Source: Schistosoma mansoni
Lineage: Eukaryota > Platyhelminthes > Trematoda > Strigeidida > Schistosomatidae
Assembly: GCF_000237925.1 (NCBI RefSeq)
Contig: NW_017386065.1
Coordinates: forward strand, 372,001 to 436,000
Reading direction: 5' to 3'
DNA length: 64,000 nt
Position 1 is the stretch's first letter. Each line of letters opens with the position of its first letter. A model generated the notes under the pieces. The model made no database searches, had not been told where the DNA came from, and saw only the letters and a list, made by a program, of their open reading frames with translations. Both the position numbers and the translations under genes were made by a program. Shown in pieces: positions 1 through 13,000 of this stretch.

Positions 1-179
1 CAGATTGAATATAAATGGAAATTATTAGGTAGTAATCAGGCAGTATATTTTCATAGGTTGTAAGTATCTTGTGACAGAAATTTCAAAAGTTTTAGTCTTC
101 GTAATTATCGGGGCTCACTAGAAGAGGAAACATTTTTTGGTCATAACACAACCAGACCTTCATTGTTTCATACATACAA

Positions 180-1240
180 CGATTACAGCTCACTGGTCAC
201 TGAGTAGTAATCAATGACGTGCATGTCATGTCCGTCTTAACGCTGATCGAATACTATCAGTCAAGTTGCACTGTGGCCGCGTCTTAGGGACCTTAAATTG
301 CAGGCATTATATAAGTTGATGGTTAGATGTAGTCTTCAGAAAAGTCAACCACCACCTTAGATCTTATCAACTTAACTCTTGTTGACGCTTGTCGAAACGT
401 AGGTGAGGAAGTTCTCGTTGACTAACTAAAAACCACTATCTTATGTAGTGCATATCATATGGAGTTATTTGGATCGGCGGCCACTTATCAACTTGATCAA
501 TAGGATTCGATCAGCACTATGAGGAGCTTGAAATACACGACATTATTCACTAATCGGTGATTAATAAATTGTTAGTACTTCTTTCCTAAAGAAGATCGGT
601 GGCAGCTCCTATAGCTCAGTCGTTACGGATCTATCTGTGAAGCTGGGTGATGTAGAATCAAATCAGCCAGGGAACATCAATCTACTCAAGACTACAGGCA
701 CGACCTACTGACGACTGCGAAACAGCACGAAACCTGAGTATAGAGTTTGTTGTTGACTGCCTCCAACCACCTACTTATAACAAACACGGCTCAGTGTTTG
801 CGGATAGTCAATAGGTGACCCTAGACATAGGTTTTATGATAGATGGGACTCGTCACCAAATCACACTTGAAATCTTGACGGAACTGGTGCTCCATGTAGG
901 ATACGAACTCACATCATCCAACTTGACAGTCTTGGGATAGTGACCAACTTACTTCAGAACTGCAAGAATCATTGGTTCTCTTAAGATTGTAGTTACGCAT
1001 TTTAAACGAGTGCTAACTAGAACAAAACCTAATTCCATGGTTGCCTGTTCGCTACCTACAAACATAAAACATCACAAAGCACTGAATCCCATGCCCTATC
1101 ATGTAGACTAGCGGCTATATCTGGATTTGGTACACAAAAACTGGTCAAAACTAAAGAACTAGACAAACATGACAATGGTCACTACATAGTGATCAATTAT
1201 TAATTGATTTACAACTTATCCCACACTTTTCCTGACGTTT
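180..1240. repeat. Repeat D, decayed, unassigned
   Basis: A mosaic including GACTGCCTCCAACCACC (about 755) that recurs near 49250 with neighbouring sequence in common (CAACTTGATC..AT..GATCAG), and more weakly near 13625 and 22750. No open frame or clean ends are visible. Family identity unknown; it may be the untranslated part of a retroelement. Confidence 0.4.
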
Positions 1241-2134
1241 TCCAGGTATATTTCTATTGATTTAGAAATTTTCTACGCATTTTTAAATAAGAGCGGTAAT
1301 TTCTACAAATAAGGATTGATCCTTACATATACAGCTTTGCTTTTCTATTTCCACTCGATAAAGCTATCGGAAGAAAACTATTACTTTGTAACATAAATAT
1401 GACAACCCATTCAAATTTCTTAGTCCAACTGTATTGTAAATATTCCAAATAAAGTTTCTATTATAGATCATTTTTTTGTTAAGAGTATTATGAATGGATA
1501 TGTATATATATGATAAAGGGATTATGTATTACTGGGATTCTAGAGTCAATAAAAATTAAACGGAAACATTGTAGTAATCAATTTTTGTTTCTTTCTTATC
1601 TATCCTTTACAAAACAAAAAATCAAAGATGAATACATTTGAATTCATGAATCTTCTATAATGACAGATCGGAAAGAAAAACTTGTTCTAACTGAACTGAT
1701 AGAAAACATTGTTGAATGGAGGAGATGGGCAGTAAATACTGACTGCTAAAAACATCAATAAAACTACAAATTGAATATATATGTTAAAAAGAAATTTATT
1801 ACAATATTGTGCAATCAATAACATTTATACGTTACTGGTATTGAATAACCCTATTATTATTGCATAATTTAATCCTATTGTTCTATAATGACAAGATAAG
1901 TTAGGTTTTATAGGCAAAGCTGGATATTGGCTAGTAGTGGAATCCAGGACGCGCGTTTCGTCCTATTTGGAGGTCGTCAGTTGAATGTACCTGCATCTCA
2001 GAGTTGATGTTCACTCCGAGACTCAAGATGCAGGTACATCCAGATGACGAGTCCTAAATAGGATGAGACGCGTGTCAAACTGATTTGTACTACTAGTCAA
2101 TATCTATTTTTACCTATAAAGCTTGTGACTTAAG

Positions 2135-2434
2135 AAAATTCGCAGAATTGAAATCATGAGTCAATTGAAGCTAGACCACCATGGAAAACCTGGAAGTACT
2201 AGACAGCCGTTTCGTCCTATTGTGGGACTCCTCAGCAGTGCCCATCCACGATCCCGCTTCGCGAGATTCGAACCCAAGACCTACCAGTCTCGCGCCAGAG
2301 CACTTAACTGATAGATCACTGAGCTGACACCCGATGGTGTTTATGTTTAACTCCAACCAATCCACGAAGTTCAGTAACCATTCACCAAGTATCTTCAGTG
2401 AGTTTCTATCTCACAACAGACCTGGTTGAACTCC
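2135..2434 (-). mobile_element. Family B hammerhead SINE, complete, nested in A
   Basis: Flanked by a 7-bp direct repeat ACTTAAG (2128-2134 and 2435-2441). Read on the minus strand: a 5' body, a tRNA-like part with box B GGGTTCGAATCTCGCGA, a hammerhead, then CATGGTGGTCTAGCTTCAAT and the family 3' end. It splits an older family A copy, so this B insertion is the younger event. Confidence 0.8.
2196..2242 (-). ncRNA. Hammerhead ribozyme in B, core intact
   Basis: Minus strand: CUGAGGA, stem II GUCC/GGAC closed over ACAAU, GAAA, then CGGCUGUC with cleavage expected after GUC. The two sides of stem I pair imperfectly. Core residues match the hammerhead consensus CUGANGA...GAAA...NUH. Stem III is tiny, as in other retroelement hammerheads. 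Confidence 0.7.
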
Positions 2435-3044
2435 ACTTAAGGTAATATCGAAGCAATCCGCACAGTATATACATATATCAATAAGAGACTAATCAATTGC
2501 AGTCCTAAACAACAATGGGAAGATACAAGTAAACAACACCAAATGAATTTAAGTTATCCATTATCCTTATTTATATTTGATATTATCAGCCAACATTTTC
2601 TTGATTGAATTCATATTCAATTGTACTGTTTTTTTTAGTATAAATGATAATAATCCCCATTTTGCTAGATTCATTGTGTAATCAATTTTGTTTTCATTTA
2701 TTTTCCAATTTTATGTATTAAAAAAAACCGTAATTTTTTTTCTGAAAAAATAAAACTGGATATATTAAAATATTATTGGTTGAAAAATTGAAAGAAAAAA
2801 TAAATAAATAAAGGGGGTTACCTTAATCCCCCCAAAAAATTATTAAGGATATATAGATGAACAGAAAAATCGATTTATAAACCATCACAATCAATATACA
2901 TTGATTAATTCTACAATTTTTTTATATCTAAAAATAAAAGGAAAATAAAGAGAAATATTTTTTTGGGGGGGAATTAAATTTTCATCATAACTCTACATGA
3001 ATAAATATTTATTTAACAATGAAAAAAAAACACTAATCAAGTGA

Positions 3045-3175
3045 TGTGATGTGTGCTACTGATGTCGATAGATATAAGTAGTATGAATCATCAATCAGAA
3101 ATGAAATAACTGGGGGTAAAAGGTTAAGAAGATCGAAGAAAACAGGACAAAAACAAAGAATGATTGGTGTGGTAA
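3045..3175 (+). repeat. Repeat F, unassigned
   Basis: Shares GTGCTACTGATGTCGATAGA and downstream TAAGTAGTATGA, GGTTAAGAAGAT and AGAATGATTGGTGTGG with 34900-35040, and more weakly with 62095-62290. No coding sequence or terminal structure is visible. Confidence 0.55.
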
Positions 3176-3583
3176 CGAAACAACACTGAAGTCTGAGACG
3201 GTTGATTGATATTTTGCAAATGAAGAATTTACTGTGTGGTTCCCAGATTTTACTAAGTGATTCTGTAACTTTGTATACAAATACATTTCATTGTCCCCAT
3301 TGGTATGCTTGTTCATTACAATGGTATTGGGATGCATAAAAAGAATACAGTAAACTCACAAGTTCACGTGGAAATTATATTGAATGATTCACGATATGAT
3401 TTGTATTGTAAACGGAAGAGAACAGAATAGTTATTATGTTCAAATCAACATGTAATCAAAGAATTGAAAGACCATTTCATGAAGAAATAGTCAAAATAGT
3501 GAAAAAAAGGTTCATTTCGAGTCTGTTGGTAACATAAAATATTTTGTAGATTATAGAGAAAACTACATTGAAAATAACCCTGT

Positions 3584-3779
3584 TAGGTGTATAATTTCTT
3601 AAGGACTAAGGTTCTAACGTGGAGGCATCGGTGATTCACTGCTGCTAGATACGGAGTCCCATCAAGCGAAAGCTTATTCTACTCCGCCAAGAACCATTCG
3701 AACCATTTATGAACCAATCAAAACTTAAATAGAGATCTGGCGCAGTTTCCAACTGGCAACTTCTTACTAGGTGTATAAT
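3584..3779. mobile_element. 172-bp insertion flanked by 12-bp direct repeats
   Basis: TAGGTGTATAAT occurs at 3584-3595 and again at 3768-3779. The 172 bases between are less AT-rich than the surroundings and match no other repeat here. No inverted ends or poly-A tail were seen, so the class is unknown. Confidence 0.5.
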
Positions 3780-4439
3780 CTTTATTTCACTGATAATTTT
3801 TTACAGGAAATATTGAAATTTATTTGTAGTGAACTTGTAGATAGATGTATAGAAACTGGAATTTGTGTTTCTACATTGCTCATGTACACTATGAACATTT
3901 ATTGCATGGTTAATGTGTACGTATGGCAAGTATATATTTCATACAGCCTATACAATATTCATACCATTGACAAATGCAACTTCTGTGCTCATCAAAAATC
4001 TATACTACACTTTTCTCTAGCTTGTTTTTACTTCAAGGGTTACAATAAACTCACTTCAACGAACTTTCGAAACGTGTTTACGTTTTAGCACAATTATTTC
4101 TTTTGAATATAATAATTACCTTACTCTCTTCTCCGTTTACAACCCAAATCATATCTTTATTCATTCGATATAATTATCATGGATTATGTATCACACTAAA
4201 TTACGGTAAATTATGATTAGCTCGATTTTCATTAACTTCAAAGTCCATAGTTCGACATCTTCAGAACTTTGTATATTCACTTTGCACAACTAACTGTATT
4301 ATTCAAAATATCTCCGATGCTTAATTCAAGCGACAAAATGCGTAAGAATTTTCTATCGTAGGATAAACTTTATCGGCTTAATAACATATAACTAATATAT
4401 CTTGTATAACAACTGATGCTTTGTATATATTTCTTGTAG

Positions 4440-4895
4440 TGTGTATTTTCCTGTTAATGTTAAGGACTGTCACTAGTCAGTCTTTGTTAGCATTTATGGA
4501 TTCTGAACTGTCTCGAAACTGTCGTTTAGTTACAAGTTTTAAGACTGAGTAGTGGCTACCAGTTGGCTCTAGAATAAGCGTTTTATCCCATTTGGGACTC
4601 GGCATTTGAACTTCTACGTCGATACTCACACTCGATACAATTCACTTCAAACTCCAATGTGTTATCCACTGAGCTACTGGTAAAATACAAATAAAACACG
4701 TACTCGTTACATAAGATAGTTGAAATCTGGACTCAGTAATTCAGTGAATAACTCTTTGGCGATGGAAGCGAAGACGACTTAGTTGGAGTCTCAATGTGGA
4801 AATCAAACTTCGGGTCTAGGCACAATCAGCCGATGAGTTCCAAAGAGAACTAAGCGTTCATTCTAGATGTTACTGTGAGCTACTATTCACTTCCA
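4440..4895. repeat. Two decayed family A copies
   Basis: 4440-4690 reads as an A copy on the minus strand (GGACTGTCACTAGTCAGTCT, TTTGGGACTCGGCA). 4728-4895 reads as A on the plus strand (GGACTCAGTAATTCAGTG, GCCGATGAGTTCC). Both are heavily diverged and the hammerhead cores are lost. Confidence 0.55.
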
Positions 4896-6774
4896 ATAAA
4901 CAGTTCCTCTAAAGTTCTTAAAACATTTCGTTAATAAATTCATTAATTTGCTAGCAAAATCATTAAATTTATTGGCTGATAAGCTGCTCTGCCTTTAAAG
5001 GACTATTTACGAAAATGTAAGGAGCTCTAAGTGGTTACTAATGTCCTAAAATCATACAAAAAATTATTTGTATAACCCTCAATTCAATGATAATCAACGA
5101 GAACATTCATAAAAATTCTAATTGTTTATCAACCATATAAAAGGACTATGTCAAAAGATAACTCATGAATCATTATAAAATTAAACACTCCAATGGAACA
5201 TGACAATAATTCTATTTTATCAACTAAAATGATACAATGGCAACTTCTCCATTTCTACACATAGATTTTCAATGTGTAAAATGATTTAGCAAGGAAAGAA
5301 AAAAAACGATTATACAAATGGCAAAGCGCAAACCTCAAAAAAAAAAAGAAAAAAATAATAAACATCTACAACTCAAGCCAACAATGAACCGATAATTTTC
5401 ACTTGAACACGGCAAGAGTCCATTTTGAAGATTTTTCTTTATTGATTTATAAAAATGTAACTTATTGTCACATAAATGGGCTAATTTGCAAACACAGATA
5501 GATATAGAACATTTGCAACAACGGTGATCCTTACAATTGATGGGTATATTGTTGAAAAAAACACCAATCAACAAGTAAAATAAATAAACTTCACATTGAA
5601 CAATGAGTAGAGATCAATGAATAACAATGAAAAGTCAACAAATTAAACACATAAAGCTAAACAAACACTCACTTTCAAAGAATAAGAAAAAAAGATAATC
5701 ATTGAAATCAATTGAACTAATGAACCATAAAGAATAACAGATAAGAGTAAATGTTAAAATAACAGATCAAAACCAACTTCTTTGTGTTTTGATGTTTGAT
5801 CCTTCATTCCCTACTTTATTCATAAGAAATTAAGCAACAACAACAAAAAAAAGAAGTAATTTAAAAGAAATACAAACTGTGCCAATAAAGTAAAACTTTA
5901 TAGATCAAAAAAAAAGAAAAAAACAAACAAAACGGAGAACATTGAAAAGAAAGAGAAACTACACCCGGAAAAAAAAGTACACAAAAAACAATCAAACAAA
6001 AGAACTCTATGATGGTTCAGCTGTGAAGTACATAAAAAAAAGAATAATCAACTATTTCATTAGTAGTATCATCAAATACAACCCATAAATATTCAAACAA
6101 TTCAACTTACATTTTAGATTCAAAGTTAAATTGAATAAAAAATAAAGAAAATTAAGCAAAAAACAAAAAAAAAAACAAAATCAAAGAGAATAAACATAGA
6201 AAAGGTAGATGTTATAAATCGTTGTGTATAGTTCAGTTCATGTTAATGTTTATTTATAGAATTGGTAGTTGAGTAGTTGAATTGAAAGAGAATATAGACG
6301 AATAAGTTATGAAGATCATCAGTCAACAGATTATTCCCGTTGAGATGTTTCACCGTTCAACATTTTTCTCGTTTTAAAATAAACTTATTGAAGAGAAGAA
6401 AAAAAGAAGCAATCAGTTAAATAGTGTACTTGAGTGTAGTTTCAAAAGAAAGAAACAATAAAACTTCATCAACAATCAATATGTCTTTAGCAACTATAGA
6501 GCTGAACTGTATGCATTTGTGTGTGTATATATATGTATATGTTTATGCAATTTTGAACAATTAGCACAGCATGAATATTGAGAAGTGAGAAGGTGGTGAT
6601 CATTAGATAATCGCAGTTCACATGATGGGTTGATGAACTTAAAAACAAAAACAAAAAACACAAGCAAATATGACTTTTTTTTTTCAAAATTTTTGATGAC
6701 ACAATTCACCTTGTTCAACATGATTAATTTAATGAATGCAGTATAACATGTTTAAACAATTCAATAACGTTGAG

Positions 6775-6780
6775 TTTATT
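6775..6780 (-). terminator. AATAAA polyadenylation signal candidate
   Basis: On the minus strand AATAAA begins 27 bases after the MAP1 stop codon. That would give a very short 3' UTR; other AATAAA hexamers occur further downstream in this AT-rich flank, so the site used cannot be decided from sequence alone. Confidence 0.35.
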
Positions 6781-6806
6781 GCCGTATATTTTTTTCTTAC
6801 GAACAT

Positions 6807-7054
6807 TCAAAGTTCAACACGTAATCCTTCACATTCAAATATTGTATCACCAGCATTAAATTGAGTACTGCATAGATTAGCTGCAGGTAACAGACGAAAA
6901 TGATTTGCTTTTAAACGATCAGAACCTTTTTGTTCATCTAATCGACCACATGGTGTTTCTAACCAACGTATCCATTCTTTTGGTTCATCTGTTGGAAGTA
7001 TCGTTAAGGAGGCATCAGGTGAATTAGCATCACAACGACAAAGATATGGAACAT
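6807..7054 (-). CDS. MAP1 terminal exon, end of light-chain domain
   Basis: 248 bases from the acceptor (poly-T)ag to the TGA stop at 6807-6809. It encodes [28 protein letters not shown] and [10 protein letters not shown], then stop. MAP1B ends VTLIPTHDSEVMREWY...LNIMVLASSSTVV...ACKIEL, so spacing and even the last two residues agree. An insertion of about 10 residues ([16 protein letters not shown]) separates the two strands compared with MAP1B. Confidence 0.92.
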
Positions 7055-10000
7055 CTAAAAAAAAAACAGAAAATAAACAGTGAATTAGTTTACACTCAGG
7101 GTATTTAGGAAAACTGTATTCTATTCAGCTGAAGATTCAAAATTCTGAGGATTTTTATGAATGTTATGAATATTGAAGACAATGACTAGATATTAAGGTT
7201 ACCCAACCTCAATCTGCTTATTTAAAAGTTTAGTATCATGAAGTATGTTGTAAGGTCGCATTATTAAGAATGAAGTATGACTTTAACAGCCAACACTATC
7301 ACTATCCTAAGTAAATATGTACTATCAATTTATGTTCTACCAATACATAGATAAAAAAAAGTTTTCTTTACATGGACTAATAATTGACAAAACATGCGGC
7401 TACACATAAGGAAGCAGCTACCACCATCAATCAATACAGAATAAGTATAACAATATCTATTCTACAATACAGATCACTATGAACGTGCAGGACTGAACAC
7501 GGTATCATTTATACGATTGTACTGAATCTACGGAAAAGCGTACGCACATATCTCCTTTGTATTTCAGAAGCATTGGCGATGGATAAAATAAAACTATATA
7601 TACGTGTACAGAACCAGTTAATATATGATAACGTTCTTTATTATCGCTCTAGTTCCCATTAGATTACTGAATTTTCTTTTACACACTACTTTATAATCTT
7701 TTTATATGCTGTATACTATCCCTTTTACCTCCAAGTCACATATTGTCTTATTCCTGATTTTTTTTATACATCCAACTATATCCTACTAGCATCCACTCGT
7801 TACATCCAACATTCATCCTATTGTCATGACCTTTAATCGATTCTTATTCTCATCTATAGCGACCTTGACTTATAGACGTAAAATCATAGTAAAATATTTC
7901 ATTTTGTAATTGTGTCCTTAACCTTTAATCTCTCGTATATCCTATAACCTCTAGTCAATCTGATGACCCAGTTATTTAGCTAGCATCAATCAATCATTCA
8001 CAGTAATCTATCATGTTGGTAATTATCTCTCAAAATCTGTTATATGCAAAGTTCTCAGAGCGATAGACCCCACAGTTATTCGGATTAAAACACTAGAGCT
8101 TTAAGTGTGAAAAAATACACCCAACTGTTTTCTTTTCTAGTAGTCACATCAAATGCAATAGTCATCTTAGACACAAGACAACTTAATTTGACTCTGATAT
8201 TATCATTATTATTATTATTGACCTCTTAAGCAAATGCAGAATTTAATTAACGCCTAACCCACTTCACTATTTCTTACTTAATCCATACTTGTGTATACAT
8301 AAAGTATTCTCCAAGTAAATATTCTATTCTACTATTGTAATCACTCCAAGTTATCAATATTTATTCTGATCATTAGCAGAGATGGATGGTGGCTAGCAAA
8401 GGAATCCATCGCTCGTATTTCGTCCTATCTGAGACTCGTCAACTGGATGTAGCTGTATCCCAGAGTTGATCTTCACTCTTGAATTCAAACCTAGTACCAT
8501 TCGCTTCAAACGCTATCGCGTTATCCACTTAGGTACTGAGTGCATATAGTCACTTGCTTGTGCAACTCGATAAAGTTAAATTCATTTGTATTGGCCTCCA
8601 AATGCCCTGGTATGGCCGAGGGTGAGGAGAGTCAGCTCTCCTCCAAATGCTCTCACATGACCACACGTATACAGCCACTGACAGGGAAGTCCTACTCACT
8701 GTCTTCTCGTGGCGGGGGTGTTGTTTACGAAAGTGAGAGGACGAAAAGCGAATGTCCAGCGCTTTAACCGGGTTGGTGGACACGGAGGGTCCACCTAGGG
8801 GAGTTGGAAAACCCTGATTCCAAACCAATGGTGCACATGGACTCCAGTATCCTGAAGGAACAAATAGCATATGAACTAATCGTTGGTCACCGGGTCCCAT
8901 GGGACTGCCTTGTGGATCAGACCTCAAGATGGAAGGCTCCGGATGTGGCCTCCTAAGAAAACTACTCACTTCGGTTTGGGCTCTCGGGCAGTATCACAGC
9001 CCACACAAAAATGAAGTGCCTTGTGTGGCACATATGTATTCGGTTCCCCTTTGTACCAATATTTATGTGTTCAAACAAATAAATACAAAAAAAAACATTT
9101 GTATTGGTTGTTTGAATCTTCTCATTAATGTTTAGGATTGCGATTGATCTATCACTTAGTGGCATATGTGAGGAATGCCTAGATTCTGTCTTACATCACA
9201 AGCATTATAAGCACAGATAGATGATAGCTTGCAGTGGAATTCAGTTTCTACTGTGAAATCACAGTTTCAACTGTCTCACAAACTTATTCAAGTTGACATT
9301 ATATACTACTTATTTCAATATTATTAATTTTATCACATTTTACTCACAATTCTAAATAGATATACTGTAGTTTTTTTTAAAATCTATGTCTTATATTCAG
9401 GTATTCTTTTGGAACATTAATTTAGGAACCTGATGAAAAGCTATTGAAAAGAATATTCTTTATTCAGTTCATATATCTTTCTTATAATAAAATGAACATT
9501 TTAAACTACTCATAATCTATTTCGGTGATCATTATGAACTGGTAACTCCATGACTTCCATTCTTATATCAGTTCAGTCAGTCACAGCGTAGAACTTCGTA
9601 CGCACGTACATCAGTTCGAGTTGCCATACCACATTAGCACAGAGATGTAGTTGTCGATTCAAATCCCATAACGGTAGAAGTAGTAAGAGTATAAGCAGTA
9701 ATCCGAAAGATTCAGTCAGTCAGTCAGTCAGCGACAACGTAGGACCAGGCACATATATGCATCGGTCCAAGTTGCCATACCTCGTTAGCACAACAAGATC
9801 AACACCGGATTCATAGAAGTAATTAATTTAGTGGTGGTAGTATATAAAGAAAGGTTGTATATAAGGATATAGTATAGGAAGGAAAAAGTTATGAAGCAAT
9901 TTTTATCTCAAGGTTTAAGGGAAGATAAAGAGTGTATACACCTACGTCATTGTGATCGATTCTGAGCCATGTCACACAGAGTCTCCAACCATTTATTACG

Positions 10001-13000
10001 ATAGTCACGCGGACCCCAACCAGGTAGTCTGCATCTACCAACATGGCTCAGACTAGAAGTTAGTGACTTCAAGCACTGATGCCATGTTTTGGTTTGGCCG
10101 CCCCTAACTCTTTTCCAACCATCGCCTACACTGGTCAACATTGCGCGTCGTGGTAATCGGTGTTAAGGCATACGTAACACGTGGCCCAATCATCTCAGTC
10201 GATGAAGATTCATGATCTCATCAACTGATTTACCATCATTCCCTAATACCCTGCGTCTAACCTCACTATTACTTACCCGGTTATCCCAGCAGATACGAGC
10301 AATATTTCTAAGGCATCTGTGGTCAAATACTAGTAACCTACGAGTATCTTCTACTCTTAATGGCCATGTTTCGCAGCCGTAAAGTAGAACAGAACGAACT
10401 GATGCGCAGTATACTCGTCCCTTAATTGATAGACGGAGATCTCGTCTTCGCCATAGGTGACGTAAGTTGGCAAAAGCCAAACGAGCTTTTTGAATCCGTG
10501 CTGAGATTTCGTCAGACACCAACCCATTAGGGCTGGTCAGACTTCCAAGATAAGTGAAGTTGTCCACGCGTTCGACTACTTCACTCCCTATCCTTAGTTC
10601 AGGTGTTGACGCAGGCCAGTCCTGGAGTAACAATTTACATTTGGATGGGGAGAAACGCATCCCAAACATCCTGGCATTATTACTGAGTTCCAACAGAAGA
10701 CTCTGCATTTTGTCAGTGTCTTCACCAAACAGGATGTTATTCAAGGAGTATAATCCAATGAAATAAATTTAGAAAGAGAAAAAAGATAGAGATATGAAGA
10801 ATTCAGAAGATTAGAATTTGGTAGAACACAAAGAGTGGATGCACCTTCGCCATTGCAAACGATTTTGAGTCATATCATTCAAGGTTTCTAACCATCGATT
10901 GCTATGATCTCGTGAATCCTAACCAGATAGTCTACACCTACCAGCGTGGCTTAGTCCAATTGTCAGTGACTTCATGGATTTGTGCCACGTTTTGGTCTGG
11001 CCGCTATGATATTGATGAATAAATTTTGTTGATTATATGATCATCTCATATACATACTACTACTTATGTAACTTTTAATAATAAAATCAATAAAAAGAGA
11101 ATTTTCTTTGCCAAATAAATACTGGATTCCATTACACAGGTAATTACAATATCTCTCTCTCTATCTATCTATCTATCTGTTAAAACTTGGAATAAATTAG
11201 AATAATAAGGAAATATAATACGAATAAAAAAGGATTTTACTAAAGACATGTATGTTATACATATATTCACAAATATGTACATGTAATACCGAAAAAAATG
11301 GAATGATCGAACACCCACACAAACATACACACAGAGAGAATGACCAATGTTTAATAGAATGCCAAAATGAAAATATCGATCCACTAATACTAATCGAGGC
11401 TTTTTTTATTATTTCAATTATGAATACTGTGATACATCAAGACTTGTAGTTCATTATTACATTGACAGATATGCAATGCTACCGCAGTGAATATAAATTA
11501 ACCACGATCTTGGATAATAGTGATTTAGATAAATGACGAACAATCCATCTTGAATCTAGTCACTAGTGAGCATATGATTATTATCAGAAATGGGGATTTG
11601 GGGAGATTGTAGCAATTTTCATAACTGAATTCATGAGTCGATCTAAGCTAGATCACCATTGAATAGAATATTTATGTATTGACTTATCATTCACTTACCA
11701 TCTGGATTCCATTTTGTTTTAGCTGTAATTAATGCTTCAGCGATATTAGGGTGTAATGCTTCGCCGGATAAAATGTATAATTTTGCTCGAACACGAATGA
11801 AAAACTCCACCATTAAAGATTGTGGTACACGAACAAGATAACTAGGAACCCAAATAACATCAAGATAAACTGGTGGTCCAGGTGGTAGAGTTGAATCATC
11901 TAATATGGAAGAAATAAAAAGACCATCAATTTTGTATACAGATAAAAAAAAACAGTGTTATAATTTACGTAAGTTGATTGTATCCTAAATAACCATGATT
12001 GGAAACTTGTCTAACAGGATTAGACAGCCCAAACGATGTATACATACAACAACATTTCAGTGGTGACAGCCACATATGAGTAAGAAGAGGGGGAAAGGGA
12101 CAATTGTGTCTTAACAGAAGACAATTCAAATATCAAATTTCACAGCATTTATAGAAAAATAACCCATAGGAACAGGTGTGAATTACTGGGCTTGATAATT
12201 TTGAAGCATGATAGATTACAATCATAAGTGTTGCTGTAGTAACAACAAATCACGGTAATACTGATTTGTAATAAACTTGAAAAACAAATATTATGTAATT
12301 TCAATCATTCTTTCGATTTCAACAGTCGTAGAAATTGTGTACAAGTATCCATTGGATTAATTTATTCAAATAGTAAAACAAATCTCTGGAAAACATCAAG
12401 ATGACAATGGAAAATAGACAATTCATCTCATATGAGTTATTTACTCATAATTTATGATTATTTTAGTGATTTTAATAAAAGAAACCTGCAACTTATGTGA
12501 TGTAGATCAACGTTCAATGTTTTTGTTGGACTGCATCTATCTATTCTCCATTCTATTTTTATGCAAGTCATTATTGCACTCGGAAGTAGGTAGTGGATGG
12601 GGTATGATTTACATCTCATTCAATGAGAATCCACATTCTTATTAATAAATTATTTCATTTCTAAATAGTATCTTATAGTAGACATCTTAATTAATAATGG
12701 CTTTACTCAGTATAATATTTTTGGTACAATATAGAATTCTCAACACAAAACATTTCAACAAGTTTCCTTTTCATAATTCTTGATCGATCCTGATGATAAA
12801 TATTGAGCAGTCTCCAGTTAGAAGTTAGCAGTTCAGTCAATTGACATATAAATTATGTACATTCTTTTCAATGCATATTAGCAGCAACCACGATATCTTT
12901 GACTGTACTTTTTTGTAATTTGTACAACGAAAGGTTGTAAACTTTTCATAGATGCACCTGAATAGGTTTTGAGACCAACAGACATAATGATATGTTAAAA

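Larger units (their letters stand above)
1912..2555. repeat. Family A head-to-head pair interrupted by a B element
   Basis: The left arm (1912-2021) is a minus-strand A copy with its hammerhead; the right arm (2022-2134) is a plus-strand A copy starting between the tRNA-like part and the hammerhead. The right arm continues at 2442-2555 (tail ..AATATCGAAGCAATCCGCAC..) after a 300-bp B insertion. The two arms can fold on each other. Confidence 0.75.
1..6806. other. 3' flank of the MAP1 gene, no gene seen
   Basis: Contains degraded repeat D (180-1240), the nested A/B insertion (1912-2555), repeat F (3045-3175), a 172-bp insertion with direct repeats (3584-3779) and two decayed A copies (4440-4895). 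1250-1900, 2560-3040, 3780-4430 and 4900-6770 are AT-rich with poly-A and poly-T runs and nothing I can name. Open frames here are short and lack homology or splice context. Confidence 0.6.
7055..11698 (-). other. MAP1 last intron (4.6 kb)
   Basis: Holds an A copy interrupted by a C element (8378-9247), the 3' part of a LINE family 1 copy (9560-10752), a second shorter copy of its end (10810-11010) and a small B fragment (11600-11660). 7060-8370 and 11020-11600 show nothing recognisable apart from a TCTA microsatellite at 11155-11178. Confidence 0.7.

Noticed and set aside
690-740. CTGACGACTGCGAAACAGCACGAAAC-like hammerhead candidate in repeat D
   Set aside because: Stem II has a mismatch at its base and there is no cleavage triplet or stem I partner; the 13490-13650 copy does not preserve the core.
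3771-4088. 105-codon open frame
   Set aside because: AT-rich, begins in a target duplication, no motif, splice context or homology.
8540-8969. Overlapping open frames of 75-139 codons on both strands, and the like at 44651-45262
   Set aside because: They lie inside family C elements and differ between copies; no conserved protein signal.
9707-9732. CAGT tandem run as a functional array
   Set aside because: It is a short simple repeat within the LINE family 1 3' UTR.
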